From contig NZ_KB467824.1 in assembly GCF_000344615.1 (NCBI RefSeq), positions 2,537,963 to 2,601,962 on the forward strand: a stretch of DNA of 64,000 nucleotides, in the 5' to 3' direction. Under the pieces are notes generated by a model. That model was given only the letters and a program-made list of their open reading frames with translations, was not told where the DNA came from and did not search any database. The DNA is from Janthinobacterium sp. CG3 (lineage in GTDB: Bacteria; Pseudomonadota; Gammaproteobacteria; Burkholderiales; Burkholderiaceae_D). Below, piece after piece: positions 62,294-64,000 of this stretch (the first letter of the stretch is position 1; every line of letters begins with the position of its first letter). The translations under genes and the position numbers were made by a program.

Positions 62294-63442
62294 ATGGATT
62301 ATCGCACGGGTATCGTTTCTTCTCTGGCCGAAATTGGCGAATCGGCATGGTCGGCGCTGCTGGCCACGCAGCCGGACGCCAATCCCTTCCTGTCCTACGC
62401 GTTTTTGCACGCGCTGCACGAGTCCGGCAGCGCCGCGCCCGACGCCGGCTGGCAACCGCAGTACCTGGCGCTGTGGCAAGGCGAGGTGCTGGCCGCGGCC
62501 ATGCCGCTGTACGTCAAGTCGCACTCGTATGGGGAATACGTGTTTGACTGGGCCTGGGCCGACGCCTATCAGCGCAACGGCCTGGACTACTACCCCAAGC
62601 TGCTCTCGGCGATCCCCTTCACGCCGGTGGCCGGCGCGCGCCTGCTGGCGCGCGACCCGGCCGCCCGCGCCGCCCTGGTCGGGCTGCTGTGCGCGCAGCA
62701 GGAAGCGGCCGGCATGTCCTCGACCCATGTGCTGTTTCCACCGGAGGAACAGGCCCAGCAGTTGCAGCGGGCCGGCTTCATGCTGCGCAGCGGCGTGCAA
62801 TTCCACTGGCTGAACCCGGGCTACGGCGATTTCGAGGCCTTCCTGGCGACCTTGGAGCACAAGAAGCGCAAGAACATCCGCGCCGAGCGGCGCAAGGTGC
62901 GCGAAGCCGGCGTGACGATGCGCCAGGTGCGCGGCGCCGACGCCGGCGAGGCCGACTGGCGCTTGTTCCACCGCTGCTATGCCAACACCTACGCCGAGCA
63001 CCGCTCGTCGCCCTATCTGAACCTGGATTTTTTCCTGCGCATCGGCCGCGCGATGCCGCAGAACATTTTGCTGGTCATTGCCGAGCGCGACGGCAGGGAT
63101 ATCGCCGCCTCGCTGGTGATCCACAGCGAGGACACGCTGTTCGGCCGGTATTGGGGCGCGCTCGAACACGTGCCCTGCCTGCACTTTGAGACGTCGTACT
63201 ACCAGCCGCTGGAATTTTGCATCGCGCAAAACATCGCCACCTTCGAAGGCGGCGCCCAGGGCGAGCACAAGATGGCACGCGGCTTCCTGCCGCAAAAGAC
63301 CTGGTCGGCGCACTGGCTGGCCCATCCGGCGTTCGCCGACGCCATCGAGCGCTTCCTCGAACACGAAAGCGGCGGCATCGACAGTTATATCGACGAGTTG
63401 AACGACCGCAACCCGTTCCGGCAGGGCGGACCGGTGCCGTAG
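62294..63442 (+). CDS. GNAT-fold FemAB-like protein (PF04339 type)
   Basis: The protein is about 382 residues. It has a double GNAT-like fold of the peptidogalycan/FemAB-like family: NPFLSYAFLHALHESG, YGEYVFDWAWADAYQRNGLD, HKKRKNIRAERRKVREAGV and LEFCIAQNIATFEGGAQGEH, quoted in part as CIAQNIATFEGGAQGEHK. Members are common in proteobacteria; the acyl acceptor is unknown. ATG 62294 is preferred because MDYRTGIVSSL fits family starts, but there is no clear ribosome site; ATG 62222 or 62267 are options. It is divergent from nadE. Confidence 0.87.
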   Translation: MDYRTGIVSSLAEIGESAWSALLATQPDANPFLSYAFLHALHESGSAAPDAGWQPQYLALWQGEVLAAAMPLYVKSHSYGEYVFDWAWADAYQRNGLDYYPKLLSAIPFTPVAGARLLARDPAARAALVGLLCAQQEAAGMSSTHVLFPPEEQAQQLQRAGFMLRSGVQFHWLNPGYGDFEAFLATLEHKKRKNIRAERRKVREAGVTMRQVRGADAGEADWRLFHRCYANTYAEHRSSPYLNLDFFLRIGRAMPQNILLVIAERDGRDIAASLVIHSEDTLFGRYWGALEHVPCLHFETSYYQPLEFCIAQNIATFEGGAQGEHKMARGFLPQKTWSAHWLAHPAFADAIERFLEHESGGIDSYIDELNDRNPFRQGGPVP

Positions 63443-63447
63443 CGAGC

Positions 63448-63786
63448 TTATTGTGGCGCCGGCAGCAGCAGCGGGTCGCGCAATTTGACGATGTGGCGGA
63501 ACTGGTCGGCGTCGATCACTTCCATGCTCATCAGTTCGCTGCCCAGCATGTCGATGTACAGCACCTGCGGATGGCGGATCATGTGGTCGAGGCCGTCCAC
63601 CATGATCGCCAGGATGTCGCTGGCCGGATCGTAGACGAAGCCGAGCACGGGAACCCATTCGGCTTCGATCTGGCTGCCGAGTTCCAGCGAGTCGACTTCC
63701 AGTTCGGCGTTTTTGCCCGGTAGTAGTTTCGACATCCGGTCGAAGTATTCCTGCCAATGCGGTTTGTCGATTTTCGTCATTGCCAT
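63448..63786 (-). CDS. DUF5335 protein
   Basis: The 112-residue protein fits DUF5335: KPHWQEYFDRMSKLLPGK at the N-terminus, EAEWVPVLGFVYDPASDILA and MIRHPQVLYIDMLG. Function is unknown. GGAGGTG six bases before the ATG at 63786 decides the start; the frame is open further upstream. It converges with the FemAB-like gene, whose stop is six bases away. Confidence 0.83.
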   Translation of the reverse strand: MAMTKIDKPHWQEYFDRMSKLLPGKNAELEVDSLELGSQIEAEWVPVLGFVYDPASDILAIMVDGLDHMIRHPQVLYIDMLGSELMSMEVIDADQFRHIVKLRDPLLLPAPQ

Positions 63787-63874
63787 ACCCACCTCCGCAG
63801 TCCGGCCGGCGTCGCCACCGGCCGTATTCAAACGATGCCCGACGTGCGCGCCCGGGCTGACGCCCGGCGGCGCG

Positions 63875-64000
63875 CTAGTGGGCGGCCGACCTCATGCGCC
63901 GCTCGCTGGCGCGGCGCTCCCGCCTGGGTATGGGCTGGCGCGGCTGGGGCGCCGCCGCCGGCCCGCGCGTCCGGTCGGCGTAGACGCGGTAGGCCAGCGC
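63875..64000 (-). CDS. Possible C-terminal end of a gene cut by the window edge
   Basis: On the minus strand an open frame runs from the window end to a TAG at 63877-63875 and gives 41 residues. It starts ALAYRVYADRTRG and ends SERRMRSAAH, with many Arg, Pro and Ala. GC-rich codons suit this genome, but no domain is visible, so the call is weak. Confidence 0.35.
   Translation of the reverse strand, partial: ALAYRVYADRTRGPAAAPQPRQPIPRRERRASERRMRSAAH

Overview
The window looks like a chromosomal segment of a high-GC betaproteobacterium of the Oxalobacteraceae (Massilia, Duganella or Janthinobacterium type). The basis is strongly GC-rich third codon positions, the ftsK-lolA-rarA / trxB and nadE-PII arrangements usual in Burkholderiales, chitinase lipoproteins with long Thr-Pro linkers, and a dispersed family of palindromic intergenic repeats. 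No prophage, transposase, CRISPR array or rRNA operon is visible. The taxon is inferred and was not tested by search.

Layout. 1-1.6 kb: tail of a possible gene, a decayed-looking stretch, then a Cys-rich copper-binding four-helix protein and a DUF305 protein. 1.7-7.7 kb: three-gene operon (ether-lipid-synthase-like flavoprotein, GlpD-like oxidase, FGGY kinase) divergent from an AraC regulator. 7.8-13.9 kb: glycine-zipper lipoprotein, chemoreceptor, phytase-like lipoprotein, first MtlR-like regulator. 14.2-17.1 kb: transaldolase and transketolase. 17.4-19.3 kb: small accessory islet with a broken Hcp/peptidase remnant, a possible immunity gene and an unknown membrane protein preceded by an in-frame stop. 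19.3-27.7 kb: mannitol/polyol operon mtlEFGKD-xylB with a second MtlR-like regulator. 28-32 kb: zeta-class GST, then a CusRS/HprRS-like two-component system divergent from GlcG-like and 5-hydroxyisourate hydrolase genes. 32-35.4 kb: REC-REC-kinase-REC-REC hybrid with two coupled mini-genes upstream and a single REC protein downstream. 35.7-37.9 kb: polyol dehydrogenase and maltoporin-like porin. 38-42.3 kb: GH18 and GH19 chitinases. 42.7-46.8 kb: DUF2946, TonB receptor and PepSY protein. 47-64 kb: mostly housekeeping genes (PPTase, two tRNA-Ser, serS, rarA, lolA, ftsK, trxB, glnB, nadE) with some regulators and small conserved proteins.

How the genes work together. The main theme is polyol use: a LamB-like porin for outer-membrane entry, the MtlEFGK ABC importer, two oxidation routes (MtlD and an SDR sorbitol-type dehydrogenase), xylulokinase, and transketolase/transaldolase to carry the pentose phosphate onward. 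The mtlE promoter and the separate SDR-porin promoter carry the same direct repeat (AGTATC, 21 bp apart) at the same 22-nt distance from a candidate extended -10. This suggests one AraC-family activator joins loci about 8 kb apart. A second regulatory signal is a CusR-type palindrome between the two-component system and the glcG-hiuH genes, resembling the E. coli hprRS-hiuH arrangement.
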